Shown here: one piece after another, positions 12,212-24,272 of the stretch
How the letters are laid out: each line of letters begins with the position of its first letter
Position numbering within the stretch: position 1 is the stretch's first letter
Origin: Sipunculus nudus
Lineage: Eukaryota > Annelida > Sipuncula > Golfingiida > Sipunculidae
Assembly (NCBI GenBank): GCA_026874595.1
Contig: CM049312.1
Coordinates: forward strand, 48,921,429 to 48,985,428
Reading direction: 5' to 3'
DNA: 64,000 bases
Notes under the pieces: model-generated
What the model was told of the DNA's origin: nothing
The model's database searches: none
What the model saw: only the letters and a program-made list of their open reading frames with translations
Translations under genes and position numbers: made by a program

Positions 12212-12273
12212 GAAAAACAACACTGTAAATTCACAACAGTCTGAAAAACAACACTGTAAATTCACAACAGTCT
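12212..12273 (+). repeat. 31-bp perfect tandem duplication
   Basis: Two identical 31-bp units (12,212-12,242 and 12,243-12,273) beginning GAAAAACAACACTG. The surrounding 12,141-12,828 segment is otherwise unassigned and holds a G15 tract at 12,390-12,404. It may be 3' untranslated or flanking sequence of the Penelope-like element. Confidence 0.85.
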
Positions 12274-12828
12274 GTTTCACGGGATGTGACCTGATCATCA
12301 GGTGAATGTGGTTAGAATGAAGCTAACGGCGTGGTTCGAAAAGCCGAGACTTTACGAGATTATGAGATTATGCTTTGTGCAATTCGGGAGGGGGGGGGGG
12401 GGGGACATATGAAAGACTGACACTGATCCTGTCGTCCTCGGGGGCACAATAGGATTGGTCAGGGTACCATGCGATACTGGAACATAACAGGGCAAAGAGG
12501 TTATTTGTTGTTTTAATGTTTATGTATAATACAAAGATATATACCAGGATGCTCAATTAGCATATTAAACTGATTTGTAATAGGGTCTTGGAAGCAGTGA
12601 ACATATCAGTAGTATACATATGATATAAATACACATATACTATGAAAATACACAATATACAAGGCAAATATGCAATATAAAAGGCAAATATACTATACTA
12701 TACTTGTACCAAGTGGGATCCACTCGGTAAACTCACCATGTGGTAGTGGTAACACCATGTCCCTCAACACTGCAACGCAGTGAGAGAACAACTACCTGAA
12801 CAGGTAAGTCTGCCCAGCGGATCTTCGT

Positions 12829-12996
12829 GGGGGGGGGGGGGGGGTTGCTGGAGGGGGGGGGGGGACACTGAATACAAGTACGAATGCTAGGTTTAAAAAT
12901 ATTTCAGAGTGAATTTATTTTGATGGCGGCACTTGGAGAGAATTTCAGCTCTTGAGTTTAACAATGATCCGGTGGGGGGGGGGGGGGGGGGGGGGG
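12829..12996 (+). repeat. Cluster of poly-G tracts (G16, G12, G23)
   Basis: Tracts at 12,829-12,844, 12,853-12,864 and 12,974-12,996. The last lies inside the Penelope-like coding remnant and breaks its frame. Confidence 0.9.
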
Positions 12997-13829
12997 CGCG
13001 CGTTGCTATAAGTAGCTTTTCAGACAAGCAGAGATCACACTTCCTCGTCCCACAGAAGTAAGATGCTGCCTTGGCAGATATTTCCCAGGAGAGCTTGTAA
13101 TGGATATTGTTGTCTTTTAGTGACTAAATGTGTTTAGACAGATGAGTATTTTTAGCGTGGGATCTGTTGCGAAAGGATTGCTTGTGGTTTTTGTATCTTG
13201 TCTTGAAATCACCTTCAGTACACCCTATGTAGTGCTTCCCGTCATTGTCTGTTCTAAGTGTTGCCTTATAGACCATGCATCTAAGCTGACACTGACCATT
13301 CATAGGACATTCGTCTTTTTTACGGCAGTTACAGTGTTTCTGAGGTACATTCACAGCAGTGTCAGTATTTTAAACCTTCATGTTATGTTTGCTGATCAGG
13401 TTAGACATGTTGGGTAGACAGCTATAGCTAATTTTCAAATTGTTCCTGTTGAATAATCTGTGGTACCTGTGATGTTTAGGGAAGTGTTTTTCAACTAGTT
13501 TCATGAATTGTCTGCCAATGTTGGTTTTTACATGACGGCTGTAGGGGGGGTTGAAACATATTATTTTCCTTTTCCTGTTTCTTTCGCTTTTCACTGTGGG
13601 TTCAACATATTTTAAGCTTTCTGAGAACCCGCTTTTTGCTAAAGCTTTGTCAAACATGGGTTTGGCTTTCATAAATTGCTCTTCATTGCAGGAGTTGTCA
13701 GATCATCATAGGTATCTGCCTAATAATAGCTGGAGAGTAATTGGATTGTGTGTGGATATAGAGCGGGTAATTGTTCGGTTTTCTGTAAGGGTAGAATATG
13801 TCATTTTGGAGGTCAAATGTTACGTCTAA
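12893..13829 (-). pseudogene. Penelope-like element remnant: reverse transcriptase thumb, linker and GIY-YIG endonuclease
   Basis: The minus-strand translation shows the 3' half of a Penelope-like retroelement protein. Reading 5' to 3': a thumb segment (13,829-13,706) with YPYRKPNN and IIRQIP; after a frameshift near 13,700, CNEEQF and AKPMFDKAL; FNPPYSRHVKTNIG; SYSCLPNM; a Cys-rich linker CNCRKKDECPMNGQC; the nuclease core HYIGCTEGDFKTRYKNH with QSF and HLSKHI; then KCDLC; and finally ILSKCRHQNKF before the stop at 12,893-12,895. In the family this enzyme primes reverse transcription at a nick. The copy is dead: a frameshift near 13,700, TAA at 13,370-13,372, a stop at 13,124 where the family normally has Trp after HI, and a G23 tract that shifts frame. 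It is cut at 13,829, as is usual for 5'-truncated copies. Confidence 0.9.
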
Positions 13830-13831
13830 GC

Positions 13832-13892
13832 ATACAGGTGGCGCCACCAATCTGCAGAAACTGATGAAACACCCCATGATCAATATATACAT
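13832..13892 (+). repeat. H1 core fragment (left half of the interrupted monomer)
   Basis: Carries GGTGGCGCCACC and 'atctgcagaaactgatg' up to 'atgatcaatat'. The same monomer resumes at 18,487 with 'aatcatgttgatcaatgcattag', so 13,893-18,486 is an insertion. Confidence 0.8.
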
Positions 13893-14122
13893 ATAGATGT
13901 GTCTGAACGACAAGAATGCCCCCGCCTGGGGCAAATTGGAAACATTTGTTATATTGTCGTATGGTCAAAAGTAGGTCAACAAGGGCAAAATACAAACTCG
14001 ATCTGTAACGGGTCATTATCAAGCAACACACCGAAAATCAGGCCGGTATCTGCAGGCATTGTGAAAAAAAGTCCATACATGTGCAAACATTAGGCCAGTA
14101 TCTGTAAGCACTGCATTGCAAA

Positions 14123-17100
14123 ACTAGAATATTAGCAAAAGCTGATAATCAGTTATAAATTTAAATAGGAGAGGTATGTACCATGTTTCATAACAATCCA
14201 CCAAATGCTTCCTGAGAAATAAGCTCCTTAGTTTTTTTTATACTAAGCTCTGTGACCTTGAAAAGTAGGTCAAGAACACCCATCTTTGAACTTGACACAG
14301 ATTTTGTAAATATCATGCATTAGCACTGAAGAAATGAAGTTCCTGTGTTGAAGACCTTTGGAGATATCCTGCACAAAAGGCCAACATTGAAAAATCTGAT
14401 AAAAAATTCATTAAAAAATCAGAAATTGTAGGTGGTGCTACCAAAATTGTGCAGCACGTACAGACCATCAGTCCCAATGATCATTATTAAGTAAGTTTTG
14501 TGAAAATCCACACAATGGTTCCTGAGATATAAGCTTCTGAGTGTTTTTCTAAAATCAGCTCTAAAACAAAGAAAAATAGGTCAAGGTCACCCATCTTTGC
14601 ACTTGACCAAGATTTTTTTATATACATCTTCACTGATGAAATAAAATTCCAATGGTGAATGCTTTTAGAGATATCCCGCTCACAAGGCCAAAATTGAAAA
14701 AATCCAATAAAAATTGATTAAACTAGATGTGTCGGAACGACACGAATGCCCCCGCCTTGGGCAAATTAGAAACATTTGTAAAATTTTGAAAATTTTTTTA
14801 GGTTCAGAAGGTGTCGTATGGTCAAAAGTAGGTCAACAAGGGCAAAATGCAAACTCGATCTGTAACGGGTCATTATCAAGCAACACACCAAAAATCATGC
14901 CAGTATATGCAGGCATTGTGAAAAAAAGTCCATACATGTGCATTTTCCATAAAAATTTCTGTCTTTCATGAAATTTTCTATGTTTAGGAGCCGTAAAACA
15001 ATCAAAAGTAGGTCAACCGGGATGAAACGCGAACTCGATCTGTAACTGTCATTATCTGCCCACACAAAAAAAATCAGGGTGGTATCTGCAGGCATTGAGG
15101 AAAAAAAGTCAGTACATATGCATTTGTTATGAAAATTTATATTTTTCATGAAACTTTCTATGTTCAGGAGCAGTCAAATGGTCAAAAGTAGGTCAACTGA
15201 GAGAAAACAAGAACTCGATCTGTAACTGGTCATTATCTGCCTACACACCAAAAATCAGGCCCGTATCTGCAGGCACTGCGAAAAAAAAGTCCATACATAT
15301 GCACCTTTTTATGGAATTTCTTTGTTAGAGCACCGTCAAACGTTCAAAAATAGGTCAACAAGGGCAAAATGCAAACTCGATCTGTAACGGGTCATTATCA
15401 AGCAACACACCGAAAAACATGCCATTATATGCAGGCATTGTGAAAAAAAGTCCATACATGTGCATTTTCCATAAAAATTTCTGTCTTTCATGAAATTTTC
15501 TATGTTGAGGAGCAGTCAAATGGTCAAAAGTAGGTCAACTGAGAGAAAACAAGAACTCGATCTGTAACTGGTCATTATCTGCCTACACACCAAAAATCAG
15601 GCCCGTATCTGCAGGCACTGCGAAAAAAAGTCCATACATATGCACCTTTTTATGGAATTTCTTTGTTAGAGCACCGTCAAACATTCAAAAATAGGTCAAC
15701 TGGGACAAAACGTGAACTTGATCTGTAACTGGTCATTATCTGCCCACACACCAAAAATCAGGCCAATATCTGCAGGTATTGTGAAGAAAAGTCTGTACAA
15801 GTGTATTTGTCGTGAAAATTTATGTTTTAAATGAAATTTTCTATGTTCAGGAGCCGTAAAACAGTCAAAAGAAGGTCAACCAGGACGAAATGCGAACTCA
15901 ATCTGTAACTGGTCAATATCTGGCCACACATAAAAAATCAGGCCAATATCTGCAGGAATTGCGAAAAAAAGTCTGTACATGTGTATTTGTCATGATATTT
16001 CATATTTTTCATGAAATTTTCTATGTTCAGGAGCCGTAAAACGGTCAAAAGTAGGTCAACCAGGACGAAACGCCAACTCGATCTGTAACAGGTCTATATC
16101 TGCTCACACACCAAAAATCAGGCCAATATCTGCAGGCATTGCGAAAAAAAGTCTGTACATGTGTATCTTTCATGAATATTTCTATTTTTCATGAATTTTC
16201 TGTTTGTACAACGGTCAAAAGTAGGTCAACCGGGACGAAACGCAAACTTGATCTGTAACTGGTCTATATTTGCCCACACACCAAAAATCAGGCCAATATC
16301 TGCAGGCACTGCGAAAAAAAAGTCCGTACATGTGTATCTGTCATGAATATTTCTATTTTTCATTAAATTTTCTAAGTTTAGGAGCCGTAAAACAGTCAAA
16401 AGTAGGTCAACTGGGACGAAACGCGAACTCGATCTGTAACTGGTCTATATCTGTCCACACACCAAAAATCAGGCCAATATCTGCAGGCACTGCGAAAAAA
16501 AGTCCGTACATGTGTATTTGTCATGAAATTTCATATTTTTCATGAAATTTTCAATGTTCAGGAGCCGTAAAACGGTCAAAAAAAGGTCAACCAGGACGAA
16601 ACGCGAACTCGATCTGTAACTGGTCTATATCTGCTCAAACACCAAAAATCAGGCCAATATCTGCAGGCATTGCAAAAAAAAGTCCGTACATGTGTATCTG
16701 TCATGAATATTTCTATTTTTCATGAAATTTTCTAAGTTTAGGAGCCGTAAAACGGTCAAAAGTAGGTCAACCGGGACGAAACACGAACTCGATCTGTAAC
16801 TGGTCTATATCTGCCCACACACCAAAAAGTAGGCCAATATCTGCAGGCATAGCGAAAAAAAGTCCGTACAACTGTTTGATTTCGGATTGACGGAAGGACG
16901 GAATGACGGACATGGGTAAAACTATATGCCCTGGCCACTTTGTGGCGGGGGCATAAAAATCAGAAATTGGAGGTGGCTCCACCAAAATTGTGCAGCACAT
17001 ACAGACCATCAGTCCCAATGACCATAGTAAGTTTTGTGAAAATTCACACAATGGTTCCTGAGATATAAGCTTCTGAGTGTTTTTCTATAATCAGCTCTAA

Positions 17101-17326
17101 AATGTAGAAAAAAAGGTCAAGGTCACCCATCTTCGAACTTTATTGAGATTTTATCGATATACATCTTCACTGATGATATAAATTTCCAATGGTGAATCCT
17201 TTAAGAGATATCCCGCTCACAAGGTAAAAGTTAACAGACGCGGACGGACGGACGCCAGACGGACGGCACGACCGACGGACAGCTTGGGTGACGACAATAG
17301 CCCATCAGCCTATGAGCTGAGGGCTA
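14123..17326 (+). mobile_element. H4 helentron-like element with nested H2
   Basis: Begins ACTAGAATATTAGC inside an A-run of the outer H2 and ends, after an ACGG-rich run (about 17,238-17,280), with the hairpin at 17,298-17,326 (TAGCCC/GGGCTA plus TCAGC/GCTGA). The core has about 310-bp units with 'aggtcaaggtcacccatctt' and a mutated GGTGGCGCCACC. I could not find the 5' segment complementary to its hairpin, so the 5' end is less certain than for H1-H3. An inner H2 interrupts it at 14,722-16,955. Confidence 0.7.
14722..16955 (+). mobile_element. H2 helentron-like element (inner), complete
   Basis: The 5' end has the mini-hairpin GTGTCG-gaa-CGACAC followed by ATGCCCCCGCC. There are roughly a dozen monomers of 160-183 bp; adjacent 'gatctgtaactggtc' phrases near 16,430, 16,610 and 16,790 are 180 bp apart. 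The 3' hairpin is at 16,925-16,955 (TATGCCCT/GGGGCATA, GCCAC/GTGGC, loop TTT). It is inserted in H4 at 'attgattaaa | aaaaatcagaaatt', matching the uninterrupted H4 junction near 14,415. Confidence 0.85.
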
Positions 17327-18455
17327 AAAATGGCTGTACATGTACATTTGTCATGAAAATTTATATTTTTTCATGAAATTTTCTATGTTTAGGAGCCGTA
17401 AAACAATCAAAAGTAGGTCAACCCTGACGAAACTCGAACTCAATCTGAAACTGGTCATTATCTGCCCACACACCAAAAATCAGGCCAATATCTGCAGGCA
17501 TTGCGAAAAAAATGCGTACATGTGTATTTGTCATGAAAATTTATATTTTTCATGAAATTTTCTATGTTCAGGAGCCGTAAAACGGTCAAAATAGGTCAAC
17601 TTGGACGAAACGCGAACTTGATCTGTAACTGGTCAATATCTGACCACACACCAGAAATCAGGCCAATATCTGCAGGCATTGCGAAAAAAAGTCTGTACAT
17701 TATTTGTCATGAAAATGTCTATTGTTCATGAAATTTTCTAAGTTAAGGAGCCGTAAAATGGTCAAAAATAGGTCAACCGGGACAAAACGCAAACTCGATC
17801 TGTAACTGGTCATTATCTGCTCACACACCAAAAATCAGGCCAATATCTGCAGGCATTGCGAAAAAAAGTCTGTACATGTGTATCTTTCATGAATATTTCT
17901 ATTTTTCATGAAATTTTCTATGTTTGTACAACGGTCAAAAGTAGGTCAACCGGGACGAAACGCGAACTTGATCTGTAACTGGTCTATATTTGCCCACACA
18001 CCAAAAATCAGGCCAATATCTGCAGGCACTGCGAAAAAAAGTCTGTACATGTGTATTTGTCATGAAATTTCATATTTTTCTTGAAATTTTCTATGTTCAG
18101 GAGCCGTAAAACGGTCAAAAGTAGGTCAACCAGGACGAAACGCGAACTCGATCTGTAACTGTTCTATATCTGCTCACACACCAAAAATCAGGCCAATATC
18201 TGCAGGCATTGCGAAAAAAAGTCTGTACATGTGTATCTTTCATGAATATTTCTATTTTTCATGAAATTTTCTAAGTTTAGGAGCTGTAAAAAGGTCAAAA
18301 GTAGGTCAACCGGGACGAAACGCCAACTTGATCTGTAACTGGTCACTATCTGCCCACACACCAAAAATCAGGCCAATATCTGCAGGCATTGCGAAAAAAA
18401 ATCTGTACAACTGTTTGATTTCGAAATGACGGAATGACGGACATGGGTAAAACTA

Positions 18456-18486
18456 TATGCCCCGGCCACTTTGTGGCGGGGGCATA
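18456..18486 (+). other. H2 3'-terminal hairpin
   Basis: Arms TATGCCCC/GGGGCATA (8 bp), G/G mismatch, inner stem GCCAC/GTGGC, loop TTT: the same 8-1-5-3-5-1-8 plan as H1 with unrelated sequence. Also at 16,925-16,955 and 42,313-42,343. Confidence 0.9.
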
Positions 18487-18774
18487 AAAAATCATGTTGA
18501 TCAATGCATTAGTTGTTCAGATACTTGACCTTTCGTATATAAATTTTTTAATATTCTGGGGGTACTTCAGAGCCCCATAGCTTAAAGAATATGGGTAACA
18601 GAGACCTAAAACCCGGTTTCCAAGGATATTTTTCATGAACCTCTTTGGATGTAAAGTTAGAAGATTCCATGTCCAGTGGTTATGATTTGTGCCCTGTTAA
18701 CCGACAGACAGCCTAACGGCTGACAGACAAAGAGTGATCGCTACAGCTCAGTTGACTTACAGTCAGCTGAGCTA
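18487..18774 (+). mobile_element. H1 3' part (right half of the interrupted monomer)
   Basis: Resumes the H1 monomer cut at 13,892, runs through an ACGG-like stretch and ends with the hairpin at 18,744-18,774 (AGCTCAG/CTGAGCT, TGACT/AGTCA, loop TAC). Confidence 0.8.
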
Positions 18775-21108
18775 TAAATCTTATTTAAATATATGTGGAG
18801 ACAGAGGGAACTCTCTTTAAACAGTATTTAAATAACTGAACAAAGCTTTCAACATTTGAACCAATGACAGTCATGTAATCAGATGTAGGGTTGAAAAGTG
18901 GAGCATCCCTAGTAACAGAGGCATCATCGTTATGTACAGTCAAGCCGGCTTATTGTCTTGTTGGTTGTGCATGCATAAATTATGATAATAACTGGGATGC
19001 GACATTATGCGGGCCTCAACATAAATGTCCTTTTGAATCATAGAAGAAGCGTTATGTCTCAAATTATATTGATATATTGTCAATAAAAAGGAAACAAATG
19101 TTTATGGATATTTTTATTGCTCAATGGCATATCAAATTACGTTTAAGCGCACCTGGCAATTTATTTCCTGTAAGTTATGTGCCGCATGCTGCAATAATCG
19201 ATAATAATCCGACTTGCCAACAGAAAGAGATGTAGCGTCTGGGTCATGAGGTCAAATGTCTGAAAAATATGTGGCACAGTAATAACGTTATGCATAGGCA
19301 AACCTTTTCACTAGATAATTCTTTCCCCTACTATTGCGCATATTTTCCAGATATCTTATTAATGACTAAAACTTCCATCATCTTTATGATAGGACTTTTC
19401 TGGGAGTGGGTATTGTCACGCCTTTGTCAACATTCTGAAGTTTCGCCGCGATTGCGGTTTTGGACTGGGCATCTCCTCCAGTGTTCACAAAACCTCCAGC
19501 ATTTCGTGGGCCCTTAAAGAATATTTCCAGTCGTAAGCAAAGTTTACAGCTCGTGCTTCATATCATCTCAGCGACCATTGCCGAGGTGTAAACCACAGCC
19601 TTGCAAAGGCCAGGAGTTCATTATGTATAACATGTGATTGCAAACATCACCCTTGTTAACAGGCGAAAAAATGTAATGATCTGGATTACCGTGGTATCTT
19701 AGGATGTAGATTGGCTAAGTGACAGGGAGTGACCCGCATGCATCACTACACTGCCGCATGCATCACTACACTGCCTCACACAGGTGGTAGACGTGAACGT
19801 TTGATACGCCTGACAAATTACAGCCTCTTAGCCTCCTTGATAGCCATTTCGGCATTTGATGTGATATTAACTGAGAACTGGTATTACTGCCAAGGTTCAA
19901 AGCATGACAATAATCGGGATTATGACAATATTGTGTGATATTAAAAGGTCAGTTTTACCACTGTTTATATAGGAAATGGTTTGGAATTTCAGATTTATGT
20001 GACAATAAACAGGATTTTCTATTAACCGATATGACACAAAGTGGGCTCGACTGTATTCAACTGTGTGCCATATCATAACCGTTTGACAAGGCGACCCATG
20101 GTCAGCTCAGCTAAATATCCTTTATTATCACCCAATACTGACTGATACTGCCTTACAAATGATGTTCAATGCAACAGGAATATAGTTTGGAAATTTTGTT
20201 TCCATGTACAATTTATCTTTTTTTTTTTATTTATTAATATATCTTTATTTTCGGTGGCATATACTGATCTTCCATAAGGCCCTGATAGTAATTAAAATTT
20301 CAAACATAAACAAATAACATGACAGTATTATATACCATACAGGTTAACATATATTCAGGTTATCAACCATGTTCATAACATTGTATGAAATAAGTGCAGA
20401 GAATAATATGCATGAAGTTTTTTTTCTTTCAAACTAATGAAAAAAGTGTGATTTATCTTTGGGGAAGAAAGGTACCTATTTATTCTATCATATCGACCCC
20501 TCCATTAATTTGACCATGGAAAATGTCTGGTGACAATAATTTCTAAATTTCCTAAAATTTTCGACCGTGAATCAAATTTGATGAACAAGCCTAGAATGTT
20601 GTTGATATAAAATCTACTATGATTGCTTTTGATGCCAACGTGAAAGTGTTGGCGAATTTCAAAATGGCGGAATCTAGTGATCACTTGGTAGAATAAATAT
20701 GGTAATTAGTCTTCAGCCCCTACTGTAACCACTTTAGAGGTATACTCCAAACAGGTTGAAAAATCTTTAAAAAATAAACAGGGCAGAAGCACCTATAAGG
20801 AAAAGTGTTACTAATGTCAGCTGTGTAATTTCAGACTACAATTTCACCACTCTTTTGCCTGTGTATGATAATTTATTACAATGTGAACCTTGACAATTGT
20901 TATGCCTTCTGTATACATCCATTTATGGCATGGAAAGCATTAAAACAAATATGACAAGGAAATAATGTTCCATATCACATAAAATGAGCCAGCCTGTTAT
21001 CTTTGTGCAAAAAAAATATTTAATATTTCCTTGTCAAATCCTGTCAGCTCAATAGGGTTGGAAAGAATCTTAATATAATAAGAACTGCAAAACTTAAATC
21101 AGGGGTGT
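18775..21108. other. Unassigned AT-rich region
   Basis: No convincing gene or element. It holds a perfect 20-bp tandem duplication (GCATGCATCACTACACTGCC, about 19,736-19,775) and a short H1-terminus-like scrap near 20,092-20,116 (GACCCATGGTCAGCTCAGCTAA). The open frame at 19,269-19,517 has no recognisable domain and is probably chance. Confidence 0.45.
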
Positions 21109-21109
21109 C

Positions 21110-22003
21110 TAACAGACTAAGCAGACCACACCAGGGGTACGGTATAAGTTCTTCTGAACTATATTACAGCAAGCTAAAATGTTATGGAGTTCAAAAATAT
21201 TTTAATTTTAAAAATTTGACCTTGAAAATGAAGGTCATGGTCACCAGTGTTCAAACTCATCAGAGATTTTTGTAGGAACACTTTCAAATTTTTCAAGTGC
21301 TTCAAATTTTGGAGGAAAATATGCAGCCCTTCAAAAGTTAGTTATAGCATCAACAAGATAACCTACAGATGACGACTGAATATGCCTCATGACACAGATG
21401 ACAACAGACTATGGCACTGAAAACAACATGTCTCCCCTGGGGGGAGGGGGACATAAATAATAAACAAGTTCACCACAAACATGCATAATATGCCGTCGTG
21501 TATCTGGTGACCTCTGACGTCACTAAATATGCGTGAATTTTGATGAGCAAGTAATTCAGGTGAGAAACTCATTCAGTAAATATGTATAATGAGTTTAATG
21601 AAAATCCATAGGAATTTTTGCAAGTTAATAAGGTGCCTTCCAAAGTGCCGTGACCTCTTACCTCATTAAATATGCATGGATTTTGCTGGAAATCAAACTT
21701 ATCAGTAAGCCTGATATTTTATTGATTAACATTTCCGATGAGTTTGATCAAAATCCTTCATATTCTTCATAAGTTTTCGCAGCGAAACCACAAAGAAGCC
21801 TAGTGACCCATGACCTTATTAAATATGCGTGGATGCTGCCCATAATCAAACTTGGGCGGATAATCTGTTGGTAAGCAGTTATGGTGAGTTTCTTGAAAAT
21901 CAATAAATGCCTTGGTATGTTATATCGGTGAGTCGGTGACACTAAAAGTCAATGGACAGATGGTATACCATAATACTCCCATCTTATGACGGGCGTATTA
22001 TAA
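21110..22003 (+). mobile_element. H7 helentron-like element, 3' part
   Basis: Three related units near 21,509, 21,650 and 21,801 share the phrase TGACCTCTTACCTCATTAAA or close variants, spaced about 140-150 bp. The segment ends in a hairpin at 21,970-22,001: ATAATAC/GTATTAT with CCC/GGG and TC/GA, mismatches between them, loop TTAT, then AAAA. The layout is the same as H1-H3 (core repeats, terminal hairpin, A-run). The 5' limit is not clear. Confidence 0.55.
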
Positions 22004-23158
22004 AAGGATACTAATATGGCAGGTCTTCAAATATAAATTTTTTAACTTCTGGCAGTCTGTTCAAACGTCATCCAGAGCAAGACTACAACAAAGAAGAAAA
22101 GCTTCAGTCAAAACACCCATTACACAGCAGAACATTTGTTTCAAATAATCACTGATTACACTACAGCATTTTTTAGAAATTCTCTGATTAACAATCAAAC
22201 AAAACACAAAGCAGTTTGACATTTACATTCCTAAACAGTGCTAAATACCTTAAAGTTAGGTAAAAACTTCGAACATATTTTCTTTCCCTCTTATTTTTAA
22301 TCAAACTTGTTAAAGAACACACTAGCTATACAGGAGCATTGAGAAAGAAGCATTTTAAGTGATACTTGTCTAGAATGGTACCATTTTTCCTGTTCTGGTT
22401 AAGTACGTGTACCTTGCAGTAACAGCAGAAGGTGCATGAACTGTCACAGACTTATTTGAAATAACTACTGTTAAGCTGTTGGCAGTCTAAGCTTCCTGTT
22501 TTATGATTAATATGTATGATAATTTTAGAAATATACACTTATATATTAGTGGTGGGAGTCTGTTCCTTTTTTATAATCAATCATCGGTTTGGGCAAACGG
22601 ATCGATGATCTATTATTAATGGGTTCAGACAAATATAAGAAATGTGCAATTATCTACAGGTGAAACTGTACTCTCTTAACCCAGCCTGCATGTCTTAGTA
22701 ATTCTACCTGACGAAAAGAAGTTTTTGCCTTTTTTTTATATATTCCTATTATTACTAAGATACGCTATTCAAAGTTTCATTTTAATTAATTATAAAAATC
22801 AAGAATTAAACCACAGTCCAGGACATCTACTTGCTTGCCCTCATCAATACTCCCGCATATCATGTTATCTTCACCACCAGCGAGGACTTTCATTTTATAA
22901 CAATTATGATGACTGCCGACATGCATACTGGTTTAACAGGCCTGCCAGAAAAATTACAGGCCCATATAATTTTAGGTAAAAATTAAAACAAGGCCTACAG
23001 GCCTAATGCAAACCTGAGCAAAGTTTGGGAGTATGAATGGAGGTTTATTTTTAAAATTTAATATTGATCCTCTTATGTCCTGCATATCTACCTTAGTCAT
23101 TATGAATTCAGCTAAATGGACGTTTCAGACCTGCAAGTTTCGGACATGGACATTTAAA
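22004..23158. other. Unassigned AT-rich region
   Basis: No gene seen. Near 22,545 the phrase TATTAGTGGTGGG is the reverse complement of CCCACCACTAATA at about 62,085, suggesting ends of a small DNA transposon. Near 22,985 'ggcctacaggcctaatgcaaacct' is a short repeat also found near 30,178 and 52,647. Confidence 0.4.
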
Positions 23159-24112
23159 AACTAGAAAACTGGTAGCCGACAAGACACTACGTGTATCTGC
23201 CGAAATCAGAGTGGGACGGTGAAGTAAGGCATGGATTGAATGGCAAGGGGAAATAGTGAGGAGTGTTGCATATTAGCATGGATGTCTGCAGCCGAAATGT
23301 GTATGTAGGTTGCGCCATCTACCACAAAAAACAAGAAAGCTGTCCAAGTTGTATACATATGCAACATTTTAGACAGATAGGTCAAACCACTACTGTATAT
23401 GAGTGATTTTATCCCACAGCACACAAACAGAAGGTTGCTGTGCAAAAATGGTGGCAGGCTGCGCCACCAATCTTGTGTATGATTAAGAGCTATGTGAGAT
23501 CTATAGACATGCAAAATATCAGAGGGATATGTCAAACAAGTCCTGAGATATAAGTCTGAATGTCAACAGCATAAACATAAAAGTAGGTGGCGCCACCTGC
23601 CACAAATTTGAAAAAGCTGTCCAAGTTGTACACATATGCAAAATTTTAGGCAGATAATTCAAAGCACTACTGAGATACGAGTAATTTTAGCCAATTGCAG
23701 ACAAACAGACGGACACTGTGCAATAATGGTTGCAGCCTGAATGTCTACAGCATAAACATAAATGTAGGTGGCGCCACCTGCCACAAAATTGAGAAAGCTG
23801 TCCAAGTTGTATTCATATGCAAAATTTTAGGCAAAGCACTACTGAGATACGAGTGATTATAGCCCACGGCAGACAAACAGATGGATGCTGTGCAAAAATG
23901 GTTGCAGGTGGCACCTCCAATTTTGTGTATGATAAAGAGATCTATACACATGCAAAATATCAGGGGGATATGTCAAACAAGTCCTGAGACGTAAGCCTGA
24001 ATGTCTATAGCATAAACATCAATGTAGGTGGCCACCTGCCACAAAATTGAGAAAGCTGTCCAAGTTGTATACATATGCAAAATTTTAGGCTGATAAGTCA
24101 AAGCACTACTGC
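23159..24112 (+). mobile_element. H3 element, 5' part (truncated)
   Basis: Starts ACTAGAAAACTGGTAGCCGAC, followed by core units with GGTGGCGCCACC near 23,586 and 23,768. It breaks off near 24,112 at an unrelated insertion-like segment; no H3 hairpin follows. Confidence 0.75.
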
Positions 24113-24272
24113 AGGCCTTGAATTTGACGACCAGCAACCAGCAAGTGCCGGTTAAAATTGGCTGGCTGCTGTCAGCCAAGATCCTGATCAGCAGCTTGCT
24201 GCCGGTCAAAAAAATTCCTCACTGCCTGTACACAATCACAGCCACTCTATATGCTTTTTAATTAGAAAAAAA
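24113..24272. repeat. Short insertion rich in inverted repeats
   Basis: Contains GACCAGCAACCAGCAAGTGCCGG and, about 60 bp on, CAGCTTGCTGCCGGTC, which are partly complementary. It begins 'ggccttgaatttgacgacc'. Possibly a small MITE or foldback that ended the H3 copy; no family is recognised. Confidence 0.4.

Larger units (their letters stand above)
13893..18486 (+). mobile_element. H2 helentron-like element (outer), with nested H4 and H2
   Basis: The 5' end (TAGATGTGTCTGAACGACA then ATGCCCCCGCC) pairs with the right arm of the 3' hairpin at 18,456-18,486. The core is about 180-bp monomers with phrases such as 'gatctgtaactggtc' and 'aggccaatatctgcaggca'. The monomer series breaks in an A-run at 14,122 and resumes at 17,331, around the H4 insertion. 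A short ACGG-like run precedes the hairpin. Nothing is encoded. Confidence 0.85.

Noticed and set aside
12720-12810. Possible tRNA-derived SINE or tRNA
   Set aside because: No A-box/B-box pair in the right order and no cloverleaf could be drawn.
19269-19517. 82-residue forward open frame
   Set aside because: No recognisable domain and no supporting neighbours; frames of this length arise by chance in 64 kb.
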